From positions 1 through 29,926 of the forward strand of contig JBAQNP010000012.1 in NCBI GenBank assembly GCA_049303905.1: a stretch of 29,926 bases of DNA, written 5' to 3'. Positions within the stretch are counted from its first letter, which is position 1, and each line of letters opens with the position of its first letter. Below are positions 8,078 to 15,932 of this stretch, piece by piece. The notes below the pieces were generated by a model that saw only the letters and a program-made list of their open reading frames with translations, had not been told where the DNA came from and searched no databases. Origin of the DNA: UBA2206 sp049303905. GTDB taxonomy: Bacteria; Patescibacteriota; Minisyncoccia; Moranbacterales; UBA2206. The position numbers were made by a program, and so were the translations under genes.

Positions 8078-9418
8078 TTAAATTTTCTTCCACGGAATAC
8101 TTTTCCAAACTTCACTTTGTCGACAAAGAAGTTCGTCGGATTTTTGTGGCTCGGCCATAATTTCCCCTACTACTTTTTCCATACGCATAGCCTGCGAACC
8201 TTTGATCAAAATCAAATCCCCTGGCTCAATTATTTCGCGTAATTTTTTCCCGGCGCTCATTGGATCAGAAAAAACAAAAAGTCTATCTTGGCTGATGTTA
8301 TGTTTTTTGAGTTCTTCTACGGCGAATTGCATTCTCTCACCCACTGCAAAAAATATTCCATTTTTAATTTCCAAAAATTTCTTGGCCACATCTTTGTGCC
8401 CCGATTCCATTTCTACTCCAAGTTCCAACATATCCCCCATCACGGCGATTTTTCTGGACGCTTTAATATCTTTCAGGACATCCAGCGCGGAAATAGCTGA
8501 GATAGGCGAAGAATTATAGGTATCATCGATAATAGAAGTGTTCTTGATGCCGGAAATCAAATTCATTCGACCAGTTGGCATAGAAAAATTTTCGAGCGCT
8601 CCCGCAATTTCTACTAAATTAAGTTTAAACGCCAATCCAATAGCAATCGCACTAAGCGCCGCATAAATATTGTGCTTAGCCAAAATATTATTCAGTCGCA
8701 CTGGAATGCTCGTGCCTTTATAATTAAGTTTAAAAGAAAGCCCTTTGATTTCTTTGCTGTCACCAGATTCTCCATTGGAATAGTTATATAACACATCTGT
8801 TGCTTGGATATCCGCCTCCGGCGAAAAACCAAAAGTCAAAAATGTTATATCGCCTCTCTTATTTTGACTGGCTAATTTTTTAAGTTTTGAATTGTCTAAA
8901 TTTATCGCTGCAAAGCCCTTGAGCGCTAAATTATCCACCAGCGTCCATTTTTCCTGGGCAATTTTATCCACAGTTTTGAAATACTCCAAATGACTGCCAG
9001 AAATTTCCGTGATAACTGACGCTTCGCACAAAATAAAACTGGTTAGATATCCAATGTCCCCTGGTCGATCGGCGCCCATTTCTAAAATCAAAATCTCTGG
9101 ATATTTCAAAGGAAAGATGATGAAAGCCAACCATTTGAAAGATATTCCCAGCCATTTCCAAAAAGATCTTTCGCCACTCTCGGTGCCAATTATCGTGAGA
9201 GGCAAACCAATTTCGTTGTTATAATTTTTTTCAGTTTTTCTCACGCGGAAATGATTAGAGAGAACTGCATAAATAGCTTCCTTGGAAGAAGTTTTACCAA
9301 CTGAGCCAGTAATGCCAATGACGCGCGGTTTATATTTTTTGAGCATCAAAACCGCCATGACACGCAAGGTTTTTTCCAGTAGTATTATTTTTTTAGATTT
9401 ATAGTTTTGACTCTTCAT
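8078..9418 (-). CDS. murF: UDP-N-acetylmuramoyl-tripeptide--D-alanyl-D-alanine ligase MurF
   Basis: The enzyme adds D-Ala-D-Ala to UDP-MurNAc-tripeptide, the last cytoplasmic peptidoglycan precursor step before membrane transfer. From the chosen ATG the protein is 446 aa. It shows the Mur-ligase ATP loop GITGSVGKTSS (residues 35-45), the MurF-typical YNNEIGLPLT, LEMGADRPGDI for Mg2+/substrate binding, DDTYNSSP and VMGDMLELG. The frame is open further upstream (to 9478), but the ATG at 9418 has AAAGGA 8 nt before it and gives the family length. The gene overlaps the 3' end of ftsI by 20 nt, implying coupled translation. It is the last gene before the terminator at 7981-8008. Confidence 0.93.
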   Translation of the reverse strand: MKSQNYKSKKIILLEKTLRVMAVLMLKKYKPRVIGITGSVGKTSSKEAIYAVLSNHFRVRKTEKNYNNEIGLPLTIIGTESGERSFWKWLGISFKWLAFIIFPLKYPEILILEMGADRPGDIGYLTSFILCEASVITEISGSHLEYFKTVDKIAQEKWTLVDNLALKGFAAINLDNSKLKKLASQNKRGDITFLTFGFSPEADIQATDVLYNYSNGESGDSKEIKGLSFKLNYKGTSIPVRLNNILAKHNIYAALSAIAIGLAFKLNLVEIAGALENFSMPTGRMNLISGIKNTSIIDDTYNSSPISAISALDVLKDIKASRKIAVMGDMLELGVEMESGHKDVAKKFLEIKNGIFFAVGERMQFAVEELKKHNISQDRLFVFSDPMSAGKKLREIIEPGDLILIKGSQAMRMEKVVGEIMAEPQKSDELLCRQSEVWKSIPWKKI

Positions 9419-11276
9419 TTTTTTTGTCCTTTTCCTCTTTTTCCTTTTTATCTTTTTTACTATCAATAAAATATTCATTCAGGGTATGCGTTTGGCGAAA
9501 AGCATTCAGATCAGCATCAGTAAATTTTTCTGTCGGTTTGATATTTTTATAATCCAACAAAAATTTCATCAACTCTCCAAACGTTGGTGCCGCGCTAGAT
9601 TCTGCCCACTCCACAGCTTTTGGATCATCCATACGAACCAGGATTGTAAACTGCGGATTATCCAGCGGAGCAAAACCAGCAAACGATCCAATATTTTTCC
9701 CTTCTTCATAGCCTTTTTTTTCTGAGCTAGCCACTTGAGCCGTACCAGTTTTTCCCCCTACCTTATATCCTGGCACACCCGCTCTTTTTCCGTGCCCAAC
9801 CAATACCACACTTTCCAACATTTGCGAAACTTGATTGGCAGTCGATTGTGAAATAACTTTTCGAACTTCTTGTGGAGCAACCTCCTCAACACTGCCATCA
9901 CTATGAATTATTCTATCCACAATTTGTGGTTTCATAAGTGTTCCGCCATTGGCAATGGCATTGTATGCGCTAGTCAGCTGAATTGGCGTCACTGTTATCC
10001 CTTGTCCAAAAGATATCGTGAAAAAATTTATATCCGATTTCTTGTTTTTTAAGTTAGTAATATTTCCGGCACTCTCTCCTGGAAGTTCAATACCGGTTGT
10101 TTCTCCAAAACCAAATCTCTTTATATAATCCGCAAAATTAGCATTTCCTAAGAGTTTTTCTGCATATATCACTCCCGTATTTAGTGATTTTTCCAAAACC
10201 TGGGTCATCGTTTGCAATCCATATGCTTTCAAATCAGAATTTCTCATGGTATATCCCGCTTCTTTTACCGCACCAGTATCCGTATAGATTGTCTGCGGAG
10301 AAATTTTTCCGTCATCAATAGCTGAAGCCAGGGTGAAAGTTTTGAAAACACTGCCCGATTCATAGGCGTCGCTCACTGCGATATTCCTAAATTTTTCTAA
10401 ATCTTCACTTTGATAATTATTTGGATCAAAATATGGATAACTAGCAAGGGCCAAAATTTTTCCTGTCGGCGGATCCATAACTATTATCGTGCCCCTATCG
10501 GCTTCAAATTTTTGCACTGCGCTTTTGAGAATTTTTTCTGTTTGATATTGGATAATGCGATCAATTGTGAGAACTAAATCGTCACCATTTTGCGCGCTGG
10601 TCAATTCTTTTTTGCCAGTCGGAATCCAACGACCAGAATTATCCTTATTTTGAAAAAGTTTTCCTTCTTGGCCGATAAGCTCTTTGTCAAAATAGTTTTC
10701 AATTCCATAACGTCCGCCAAAAGATTCTCCCTTCCAGCCAATAAAACCCAAAACTTGCGAGGCTAATTCTCCACCAGGATAATAGCGAAAACTTTCGTCT
10801 GATAAATGCACTCCGTCTAATTTCAAATTATTCAAATTAGCTATCTCCTCTTCGCTAAGCCTATGTTTCAAAACTTCATACATATCATCTTCTTTCCCGA
10901 GTTTTTCTTTGAGTTCTGCTTCGTCTAGTCCAAGAGTCTTGGACAAAACTTCCGCCACATTTTTTGAATCATTCATTTCTCGCGGAACAGCAAAAGCCAT
11001 TTTAGTGCTCTTGTTCACCGCCACAGGATAATCCCCATCCTTGTCTTTCAAAAATATCTCTCCGCGTTCTGGAATTAAATTGGAAAAAATAGAATGCTGA
11101 CCTTCTGATAAATCCCGATAATAATCACGGGAAAGTATTTGCAAATTATAGAGCCGAAAAATTATCGAGAAAGCAAAAAAAGAAATTAGTAAAAATAATA
11201 TATAGATTCTCGAATCGGAATATTTTTTTATCTTACATTTTCCGTTTCTTGAATCTTTCGAAGCTATATTTGCCAT
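9399..11276 (-). CDS. ftsI: Septal peptidoglycan transpeptidase, FtsI/PBP class B
   Basis: A 625-aa class B penicillin-binding protein that cross-links peptidoglycan at the division site. There is a short cytoplasmic start, one membrane helix (residues 23-47), the RGEIF pedestal motif (71-75) and a transpeptidase domain with all three catalytic motifs: SVFK (S309 nucleophile, K312), SLN (364-366) and KTG (509-511). The C-terminal 20 residues are a Lys/Glu-rich tail (KKDKKEKEEKDKK) whose codons also carry the murF ribosome-binding site. It lies 4 nt after the ftsL-like gene, as in dcw clusters. Assignment as FtsI rather than an SpoVD- or elongation-type PBP2 rests on the location between ftsL and murF. 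Confidence 0.92.
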   Translation of the reverse strand: MANIASKDSRNGKCKIKKYSDSRIYILFLLISFFAFSIIFRLYNLQILSRDYYRDLSEGQHSIFSNLIPERGEIFLKDKDGDYPVAVNKSTKMAFAVPREMNDSKNVAEVLSKTLGLDEAELKEKLGKEDDMYEVLKHRLSEEEIANLNNLKLDGVHLSDESFRYYPGGELASQVLGFIGWKGESFGGRYGIENYFDKELIGQEGKLFQNKDNSGRWIPTGKKELTSAQNGDDLVLTIDRIIQYQTEKILKSAVQKFEADRGTIIVMDPPTGKILALASYPYFDPNNYQSEDLEKFRNIAVSDAYESGSVFKTFTLASAIDDGKISPQTIYTDTGAVKEAGYTMRNSDLKAYGLQTMTQVLEKSLNTGVIYAEKLLGNANFADYIKRFGFGETTGIELPGESAGNITNLKNKKSDINFFTISFGQGITVTPIQLTSAYNAIANGGTLMKPQIVDRIIHSDGSVEEVAPQEVRKVISQSTANQVSQMLESVVLVGHGKRAGVPGYKVGGKTGTAQVASSEKKGYEEGKNIGSFAGFAPLDNPQFTILVRMDDPKAVEWAESSAAPTFGELMKFLLDYKNIKPTEKFTDADLNAFRQTHTLNEYFIDSKKDKKEKEEKDKKNEESKL

Positions 11277-11280
11277 AATA

Positions 11281-11697
11281 TTATTTCATTGCTACCGGAC
11301 CTTTGAGATTTATGAAAGTTGAACCCTTGGAACTAACCAAATTAAGATCCTCCGCCGCTTTTTCAATATTCTGCATTGATTTCAATTCTACTTCCTGAAT
11401 TTTGTTTTTTTCATTGTCCGCTTTGAGTTTTTTGATCTGATTTTCAATGTCTCTAATCTCATAGCCCTTAGTCGCCAAATCATTAACTTGGTAGAGATAG
11501 AATGAGCCAAATGCAAATATCATGAAAACTAAAAGTACCATCACTGATTTCGGGCTAAATGTCACACTGCCTCGGCAATTTTGAGAAACGGCTCGTTTCG
11601 CCATCGCATTTTCTCGCATGCTAAAAACAGAGCAATTCAATGATGCGCCAACCGTTCTCTTGCGAGCATTTCTATTGATGGTTAAAACTCTCGACAT
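11281..11697 (-). CDS. ftsL: FtsL/DivIC-like cell-division protein
   Basis: A 138-aa bitopic protein with an N-terminal cytoplasmic basic part (residues 1-50), one membrane helix (about 52-70, VMVLLVFMIFAFGSFYLY) and a heptad-patterned coiled coil (74-112), the architecture of FtsL, which couples FtsQ/DivIB and FtsB to septal synthesis. Sequence conservation in this family is low, so the call relies on topology and on position between rsmH and ftsI. The cytoplasmic part is unusually long and Arg/Ser/Cys-rich (NRNARKRTVGASLNCSVFSM). An internal Met at residue 26 or 32 could be an alternative start, but the upstream SD-bearing hairpin at 11702-11718 favours 11697. Confidence 0.78.
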   Translation of the reverse strand: MSRVLTINRNARKRTVGASLNCSVFSMRENAMAKRAVSQNCRGSVTFSPKSVMVLLVFMIFAFGSFYLYQVNDLATKGYEIRDIENQIKKLKADNEKNKIQEVELKSMQNIEKAAEDLNLVSSKGSTFINLKGPVAMK

Positions 11698-11701
11698 TAA
11701 A

Positions 11702-11718
11702 TTTCAGTCCCCCTGAAA
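11702..11718 (-). promoter_or_regulatory. Hairpin presenting the ftsL ribosome-binding site in its loop
   Basis: Minus-strand RNA can form a 6-bp stem UUUCAG/CUGAAA with the loop GGGGA, a Shine-Dalgarno sequence, ending about 5 nt before the ATG; the purine run is about 10 nt from the start codon. It is the strongest SD in the cluster. Confidence 0.45.
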
Positions 11719-11765
11719 ATTAAATGTGCTTAAATTGTTTATTTATATTTATTTTGTCTCCTATC

Positions 11766-11852
11766 TTACGAATTACGAATTTTATACAAATATACTAATT
11801 TACGAATAAACATTTCGGAATTTAATTCTATTTGTACATTCGTATATTTGTA
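11766..11852. repeat. Short-word palindromic element, rsmH-ftsL junction
   Basis: Plus strand begins with TTACGAA twice in tandem (11766-11779). Arm 1 (11785-11808) consists of 8-base words TACAAATA, TACTAATT, TACGAATA. Arm 2 (11829-11852), read on the minus strand, is TACAAATA, TACGAATG, TACAAATA. The arms can pair at 21 of 24 positions around a 20-nt loop. It occupies most of the 166-nt gap between ftsL and rsmH and has the same design as the other three elements. Confidence 0.7.
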
Positions 11853-11863
11853 CTGATTAGTAA

Positions 11864-12781
11864 TTAGTAAAGAATCTCACACACCCGAAGTTTGGCGCTT
11901 CTTGATTTTGGATTATCGCTAACTTCCAAATCAGTTGGCGCGATTGGCTTTCTTGTGATGATTACAACTTTCGGTTTCTTTCCGCAAACACACTGCGGAA
12001 AGTCCGGTGGGCAAATGCATCCCCTAGCATTTTCCCGAAAAATATTCTTAACTATTCTATCTTCTAATGAATGAAACGAAATTATCGCGAGCCGACCTTT
12101 CGGCTTTAGTCTTTCAATCGCTTGCGGGATAAACTTTTCTAAATTTTTCAGTTCCTGATTGACTTCAATTCGCAGAGCCTGAAAAGTTTTGGTGGCTAAA
12201 TTCAATTTGCTATGCCTGAATTTTTCCGGAATGGCATTTTTCACAATGTCTGCCAATTCCTGAGTCGTTTCTATTTTTTTCTCTTTTCTATATTCAATAA
12301 TTTTTTTAACAATAATTTTCCAAAATTTTTCTTCGCCATAATCTCTGATTATTCTTTCTAACTCTTTTTGTTCATATTCATTAACTATGTTTTTGGCTGA
12401 AATTTCTTGACTTTCAGAAAGTCGCATATCCAATTGCTCATCTTTTTGAAAACTCATTCCTTTGCCGACAAGTTGATCGCTCGACCAACCCAGATCAGCC
12501 AGTATCGCATCAACTTTTTCTATTCCAATTTTTTCTAAAATATTTTCTAAATTCTCGAAATTATCATTAATTAGGATTACTCTCTCGTCACTTTTCAAAT
12601 CCGATTCTTCAATTGCTTTTTCATCCGCATCAATTCCAATCAGTTTTCCACTATTAATTATTTTTAAAATTTCTTTCGAATGACCACCTCCACCAAAAGT
12701 AGCGTCAACTACAACAGATTCTGATTTTAGATTAAGCGATTCGATAACTTCCTTAAGCAGTACAGATTTATGAACAGACAT
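11864..12781 (-). CDS. rsmH: 16S rRNA (cytosine1402-N4)-methyltransferase RsmH (MraW)
   Basis: A 305-aa SAM-dependent methylase that modifies C1402 of 16S rRNA. It begins MSVHKSVLLKEVIE, has motif I VVDATFGGGGHS (residues 24-35), the conserved ILADLGWSSDQL segment, and the C-terminal SFHSLEDRIVK and CICPPDFPQCVCGKKP (Cys cluster). The ATG at 12781 is chosen because the conserved start aligns there; extending the frame upstream to 12805 would use TTG and translate the heptamer repeat. It follows mraZ as in most dcw clusters. Confidence 0.95.
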   Translation of the reverse strand: MSVHKSVLLKEVIESLNLKSESVVVDATFGGGGHSKEILKIINSGKLIGIDADEKAIEESDLKSDERVILINDNFENLENILEKIGIEKVDAILADLGWSSDQLVGKGMSFQKDEQLDMRLSESQEISAKNIVNEYEQKELERIIRDYGEEKFWKIIVKKIIEYRKEKKIETTQELADIVKNAIPEKFRHSKLNLATKTFQALRIEVNQELKNLEKFIPQAIERLKPKGRLAIISFHSLEDRIVKNIFRENARGCICPPDFPQCVCGKKPKVVIITRKPIAPTDLEVSDNPKSRSAKLRVCEILY

Positions 12782-12791
12782 TTCTTTGGAA

Positions 12792-12907
12792 TTTCTAATT
12801 TTCAATTTCTAATTTCTAAACAATTTTAAATTTATTAATGATTAATTTTTGAATTGAAAATTAAATCATTGGAAATTGTTTGAAAATTGAAAATTGAAAA
12901 TTGAAAA
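12792..12907. repeat. Heptamer palindromic element, mraZ-rsmH junction
   Basis: The left arm has four tandem heptamers, TTTCTAA, TTTTCAA, TTTCTAA, TTTCTAA (12792-12819). The right arm has four perfect copies of TTGAAAA (12880-12907), whose reverse complement is TTTTCAA. Inner segments AAACAATTT ... AATGATT and AATCATT ... AAATTGTTT are also complementary, so nearly the whole gap between mraZ and rsmH can fold into one long hairpin. Confidence 0.8.
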
Positions 12908-12910
12908 TTT

Positions 12911-13345
12911 TTAATACACCCCTAATTTACCCAACTGCTCTGCAATTTCATCGGTGTTTTTTTCAGCATTCTTTTTGTATCCATCCCATTTCTTTTCATC
13001 CCAAATTTCCAGTCGGTTATACACTCCCGCGATAATGACATTTTTGTCGAGATCAGCATAACTTTTCAAAAAATCTGGAATCAAAATTCTTCCTTGTTTA
13101 TCAATTTCACAATCCACGGCGCCTGCGAGCATTGAACGAACAAAACTTCGTGTGGATGATTCTCCTATTGGCAGTGTTCCGAGTTTTTCCGCCAACTCTT
13201 GCCAAACTTTCATTGGGTAGATAATGAGACATTTATCCAAACCTTTTGTGAGCACTATTTTATTTTTCAAATCATTGCGAAATTTACTTGGAACCGCCAA
13301 TCTTTTTTTCGGATCAATAGAATGTTGGTATTCTCCTATGAACAT
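12911..13345 (-). CDS. mraZ: Transcriptional regulator MraZ
   Basis: A 144-aa double SpoVT/AbrB-like protein that binds DNA repeats and regulates the division cluster in which it lies first. It starts with the family signature MFIGEYQHSIDPKKRLAVP (the first DxxxR unit), and the second unit is CEIDKQGRILIPDFL. The ATG at 13345 is the family start; a TTG at 13381 would add 12 residues (MYPLASLADKIG) and sits after a GCGGGA run, so longer translation is possible. The transcript should start near 13541, giving a leader of about 195 nt that contains MraZ-like boxes, consistent with autoregulation. Confidence 0.93.
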   Translation of the reverse strand: MFIGEYQHSIDPKKRLAVPSKFRNDLKNKIVLTKGLDKCLIIYPMKVWQELAEKLGTLPIGESSTRSFVRSMLAGAVDCEIDKQGRILIPDFLKSYADLDKNVIIAGVYNRLEIWDEKKWDGYKKNAEKNTDEIAEQLGKLGVY

Positions 13346-13514
13346 GCCAATTTTGTCTGCGAGCGAAGCGAGTGGATACAAAATTGAGCATCCCGCAAAA
13401 ATTCGCTCTCAAAATTTTAAATTATTTTTAAAATTAGCCGTAGGCGACCACACACACGAAACCAAATAAATTATAAAATCTTTATTGGAATTTTGTGCGG
13501 GATTAGTCATTTCC

Positions 13515-13531
13515 CCACTTTGCTACACTTT
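13515..13531 (-). promoter_or_regulatory. Putative MraZ-binding boxes
   Basis: On the minus strand AAAGTGT (13525-13531) and AAAGTGG (13515-13521) occur with a 10-bp period, i.e. on the same helix face, just downstream of the mraZ promoter. The second continues as GGGGA, so it also contains TGGGG. Published MraZ operators are AAAGTGG-type direct repeats in Mollicutes and TGGGN repeats in E. coli. Binding here is inferred. Confidence 0.6.
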
Positions 13532-13547
13532 TATAGACTACAAATCT

Positions 13548-13576
13548 ATTTTACCCCACCACGCCTCATTGGTCAA
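13548..13576 (-). promoter_or_regulatory. Sigma-70 promoter of the mraZ-murF cluster
   Basis: Minus strand: -35 TTGACC (13571-13576), 17-bp spacer, -10 TAAAAT (13548-13553). It is the only strong promoter seen upstream of mraZ. The stretch 13382-13547 before the gene is otherwise leader sequence with an 8-bp inverted repeat (13390-13397 with 13496-13503). Confidence 0.75.
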
Positions 13577-13601
13577 CACTTTTTTCTATTTTTAAAACAA
13601 C

Positions 13602-13627
13602 AAAAAAACGCCCATTTTAGGCGCTTT
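13602..13627 (-). terminator. Intrinsic terminator after the HD-hydrolase operon
   Basis: On the minus strand AAAGCGCC pairs with GGCGUUUU around a 7-nt loop (one G-U pair), followed by seven U. It lies about 125 nt past the stop of the HD gene and about 26 nt upstream of the mraZ -35, so it insulates the two transcription units. Confidence 0.6.
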
Positions 13628-13661
13628 CTAAAAAAGTTATACACAGGCTATCCCCAAAAGG

Positions 13662-13732
13662 TTGTCATCCTGAACTTGTTTCAGGATCTATACTTAATTA
13701 ATTAGATACTTAAAATTTATTCAGCATGACAA
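13662..13732. repeat. MITE-like 71-nt inverted-repeat element
   Basis: The ends TTGTCATCCTGAA (13662-13674) and TTCAGCATGACAA (13720-13732) are inverted repeats with one mismatch. An internal perfect hairpin ATCCTGAA/TTCAGGAT (13667-13687) overlaps the left end. The CATCCTGAAC...GTTTCAGGATC wording resembles dispersed intergenic palindromes seen in many bacteria. No coding capacity. Confidence 0.6.
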
Positions 13733-13750
13733 AATAAACTTTCTTAATTT

Positions 13751-14734
13751 TTATTCTAGGAATTTCAAAAAGTATTCTTTTGGCTTCATTTCTTCTTCTA
13801 TGATTGTTTTCCAATCTAAATTTATTTCAGAAACTCTCATAACTTTTCCGTCATGATGACACAAAGGATCAATCACGCGCGATTTGCAAACAATCCTCTC
13901 CTCAAAATCATTGGGATCGTTTTTATACTTAACTTTATTATTCATTCGATCGAATAATTTTTGAAGTTTTTCATCTTCCTTCAAATGCTTGGAAATTTTT
14001 TCCAATACTTCATCATCTGTTTTATTTAGATCATTAGGAAGGATATATTTTTTATCAAATGCATATTTCATATATTCACCTGTTGTTTTAAACATAACTG
14101 CAGATGGAATCCCACAATAATGTTTTTCATTTAATATTTTGAAATATTCGGCAAATTTTTGAGCATTCTCGAAATCAGAAAAAATCCACTGTTTGTTTTC
14201 CACTTTCAAATTTTTCAGAAAATATTTAACATCCTCCCTATTACCTATTTTATATATTACTGCTTCTCGCAAAGAATAATCGATTCGATCCGAGCAGATA
14301 TCTGGGATGTTGTTTTCTTTAAGGAGAAAATTTTTGTCATCTAAAATATATTCCAAATCAAAGTTATATTTTTCTAAAATTTTTGGCAAACTTGAGTTTT
14401 TAACATAATCCTCAAAAGAATTATCTTGATGGCTTTGTTTTTCTTGCGATCCAGTTGAAAAATAGTAATCTGCTACATGAGAAAAAACCAAATGAGAAAC
14501 ATCATGAATAAGCCCCGCGATTTGTTCTTCGATTGGCGCGTCATATTTTTTGAGCAAAAGATAGACACCCAGCGAGTGCTCAAAGCGATAATGTCTTGTT
14601 CCAGGAAAGTGTGGCTCAAAAAAACCAACCTGATCAACGCCCTTAAGCCTTTGTATCTCCGGACTTTGAATTATTTCCAAAACCACCGGCTCGGTTATTT
14701 CAAATTCCCCATAAATTCTGTCGATGTATTTCAT
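13751..14734 (-). CDS. HD-superfamily phosphohydrolase (SAMHD1/dGTPase-like)
   Basis: A 327-aa HD-domain metal-dependent hydrolase. Motifs in order: HYRFEHSLG (H53), GLIHDVSHLVFSH (H77-D78, H86) and DICSDRIDY (D149, D152), the H...HD...D metal ligands with the DRxDY wording of the SAMHD1/YdhJ-type dNTP triphosphohydrolase branch. The N-terminal IQRLKGVDQVG ... GTRHYRFEHS is also typical. Substrate is unproven; dNTPs are likely for the branch. It is last of three closely spaced genes (12 nt from the 236-aa gene), and a phage-defence role by dNTP depletion is possible but there is no direct evidence. Confidence 0.87.
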   Translation of the reverse strand: MKYIDRIYGEFEITEPVVLEIIQSPEIQRLKGVDQVGFFEPHFPGTRHYRFEHSLGVYLLLKKYDAPIEEQIAGLIHDVSHLVFSHVADYYFSTGSQEKQSHQDNSFEDYVKNSSLPKILEKYNFDLEYILDDKNFLLKENNIPDICSDRIDYSLREAVIYKIGNREDVKYFLKNLKVENKQWIFSDFENAQKFAEYFKILNEKHYCGIPSAVMFKTTGEYMKYAFDKKYILPNDLNKTDDEVLEKISKHLKEDEKLQKLFDRMNNKVKYKNDPNDFEERIVCKSRVIDPLCHHDGKVMRVSEINLDWKTIIEEEMKPKEYFLKFLE

Positions 14735-14746
14735 AGAAAGAAAATG

Positions 14747-15457
14747 TTATCTATTTTTAATATATCCATCTATAAGCTCTAGGACATTATTTGCCTTAAC
14801 TAAAAGCTGTTCTTTGTCCTCTAAATCTAACAAATCAACACTTGTCGTACCAATAATTTTATCTGGACTTACCCATCTCTGTAAAACATAATGTTCGTCT
14901 CCGTCAACACCTCTTTTAATTGGAATTCCAGTGCGATCAAGAATTACTAACGCGGGATGACCTTTCCCAAGTCTTGAATAATTTTCTGATTTTATTGTTT
15001 TATTACTATATCCCAATTTTAATTTATTCGTTCTTATGCCATGGTGAATAAATTTTTTTAAAATTAAATATACATCATCGATAAATAATTCCGGCTTTTC
15101 TAAAATATCTTCATAGGAAGCTACCTGTGTGCCGTTTTCTCGACTTCTCTTTACTAAGATAGCACCGTTAGTATTTATAGAAAATCCTTCTTGCTTAATA
15201 TTTTCAATAAAACCAGTCCTCTTTGTTCCGTCTTTCGATTCAATAGCTTCAAGAGTTATATGAAAAAATGGTAGTTCCATTTGACTTTCTTTTATTTTTT
15301 CAAAAACATTTTTTATTTTCTCTATTATTTCATTGGGGATTTCGTCAATCTCCAAAAATAATTTATTCTCAGGATGCTCTTTTGGAAGTGATTCTTTTTT
15401 AACTCCAGCTTTTTTAAGAGCTACTTCCATCATATTTGCAAAAGGTGAATTCTCCAT
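14747..15457 (-). CDS. Hypothetical protein, possible ART-like fold
   Basis: A 236-aa soluble protein, not recognised with confidence. After a helical N-terminus (residues 1-55) there is PFFHITLEAIES (61-72), then FIENIKQEGFSINTNGAILVK, a helical segment, GHPALVILDRTGIPIKRG and HYVLQRWVSPDKIIG. This order of an H-containing strand, a short I/GF turn, and a late V-SPDKIIG strand is reminiscent of ADP-ribosyltransferase or KptA-like folds, but a full R/H-S-E catalytic set was not identified, so no function is claimed. It lies 23 nt after the DUF3795-like gene and 12 nt before the HD gene, implying an operon. Confidence 0.65.
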   Translation of the reverse strand: MENSPFANMMEVALKKAGVKKESLPKEHPENKLFLEIDEIPNEIIEKIKNVFEKIKESQMELPFFHITLEAIESKDGTKRTGFIENIKQEGFSINTNGAILVKRSRENGTQVASYEDILEKPELFIDDVYLILKKFIHHGIRTNKLKLGYSNKTIKSENYSRLGKGHPALVILDRTGIPIKRGVDGDEHYVLQRWVSPDKIIGTTSVDLLDLEDKEQLLVKANNVLELIDGYIKNR

Positions 15458-15480
15458 TTTATTTAAAACAAATAACTTAA

Positions 15481-15831
15481 TTATTTCTTCTTCATAGATT
15501 GCATGCCACGGCGAACCATCTCCTGCGCATAGGCATCGTAGCCTTTTTCTTTGATCATATCAATTGAAGCTTGGCGGTCGGAACCAAAAATGAAACCGAA
15601 AAGTTTGGAGAAAATATTGTTAAATTTTTTGCACTCCGACGCAATCGCAAAAACGGCGCAATCCGCGCAACTAAGTTTTCCATTTTCCATGCAACATTTT
15701 CTCACCGTACACCAACTAGCCTTCTCATTCTTCTGACACCCCAGACATTTTCCGCTTTTATATTTCCCACACTCCCCGCAATATAATCCACAAAAAGAAA
15801 TTAAATTTTTGCTTGCATTTTTTTGTTGCAT
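15481..15831 (-). CDS. DUF3795-like Cys-rich protein
   Basis: From the chosen ATG this is a 116-aa protein with the DUF3795 pattern: SFCGLYCGECGKYKSGKCLGC, then WCTVRKCC and LSCADC, a set of about ten cysteines suggesting zinc or iron-sulfur binding. The C-terminal half is helical and basic. The frame is open to a TTG at 15933, but that extension would translate the tandem operator-like repeat (MLSNMLSN), so the start at 15831 (MQQKNASKN) immediately before the conserved domain is preferred. First of a three-gene unit with the 236-aa and HD genes. Function of the family is unknown. Confidence 0.72.
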   Translation of the reverse strand: MQQKNASKNLISFCGLYCGECGKYKSGKCLGCQKNEKASWCTVRKCCMENGKLSCADCAVFAIASECKKFNNIFSKLFGFIFGSDRQASIDMIKEKGYDAYAQEMVRRGMQSMKKK

Positions 15832-15909
15832 AGTTTTTATAATTAATAATCTTTTTTTCCAATTTGGCATAATATTTAGATATCCTATCAACATTCTTTT
15901 GAAAAAAGT

Positions 15910-15932
15910 GTTACTTAACATGTTACTTAACA
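15910..15932 (-). promoter_or_regulatory. Tandem operator-like repeat, copy 1
   Basis: On the minus strand TGTTAAGTAACA and TGTTAAGTAAC follow in tandem (12-bp period). It matches the abrB-promoter repeat at 21129-21152 except for three or four bases. As in that copy, it follows a G-run and an AT-rich -10-like hexamer (GATAAT), though no -35 was found here. It precedes the DUF3795/HD operon. Confidence 0.55.

Noticed and set aside
12792..12907. Possible CRISPR array from TTGAAAA repeats
   Set aside because: Units are only 7 nt, contiguous and without spacers; no cas gene in the window.
13345..13381. MraZ extension to a TTG at 13381
   Set aside because: The added residues do not fit the family start MFIGEY; kept only as a possible alternative.
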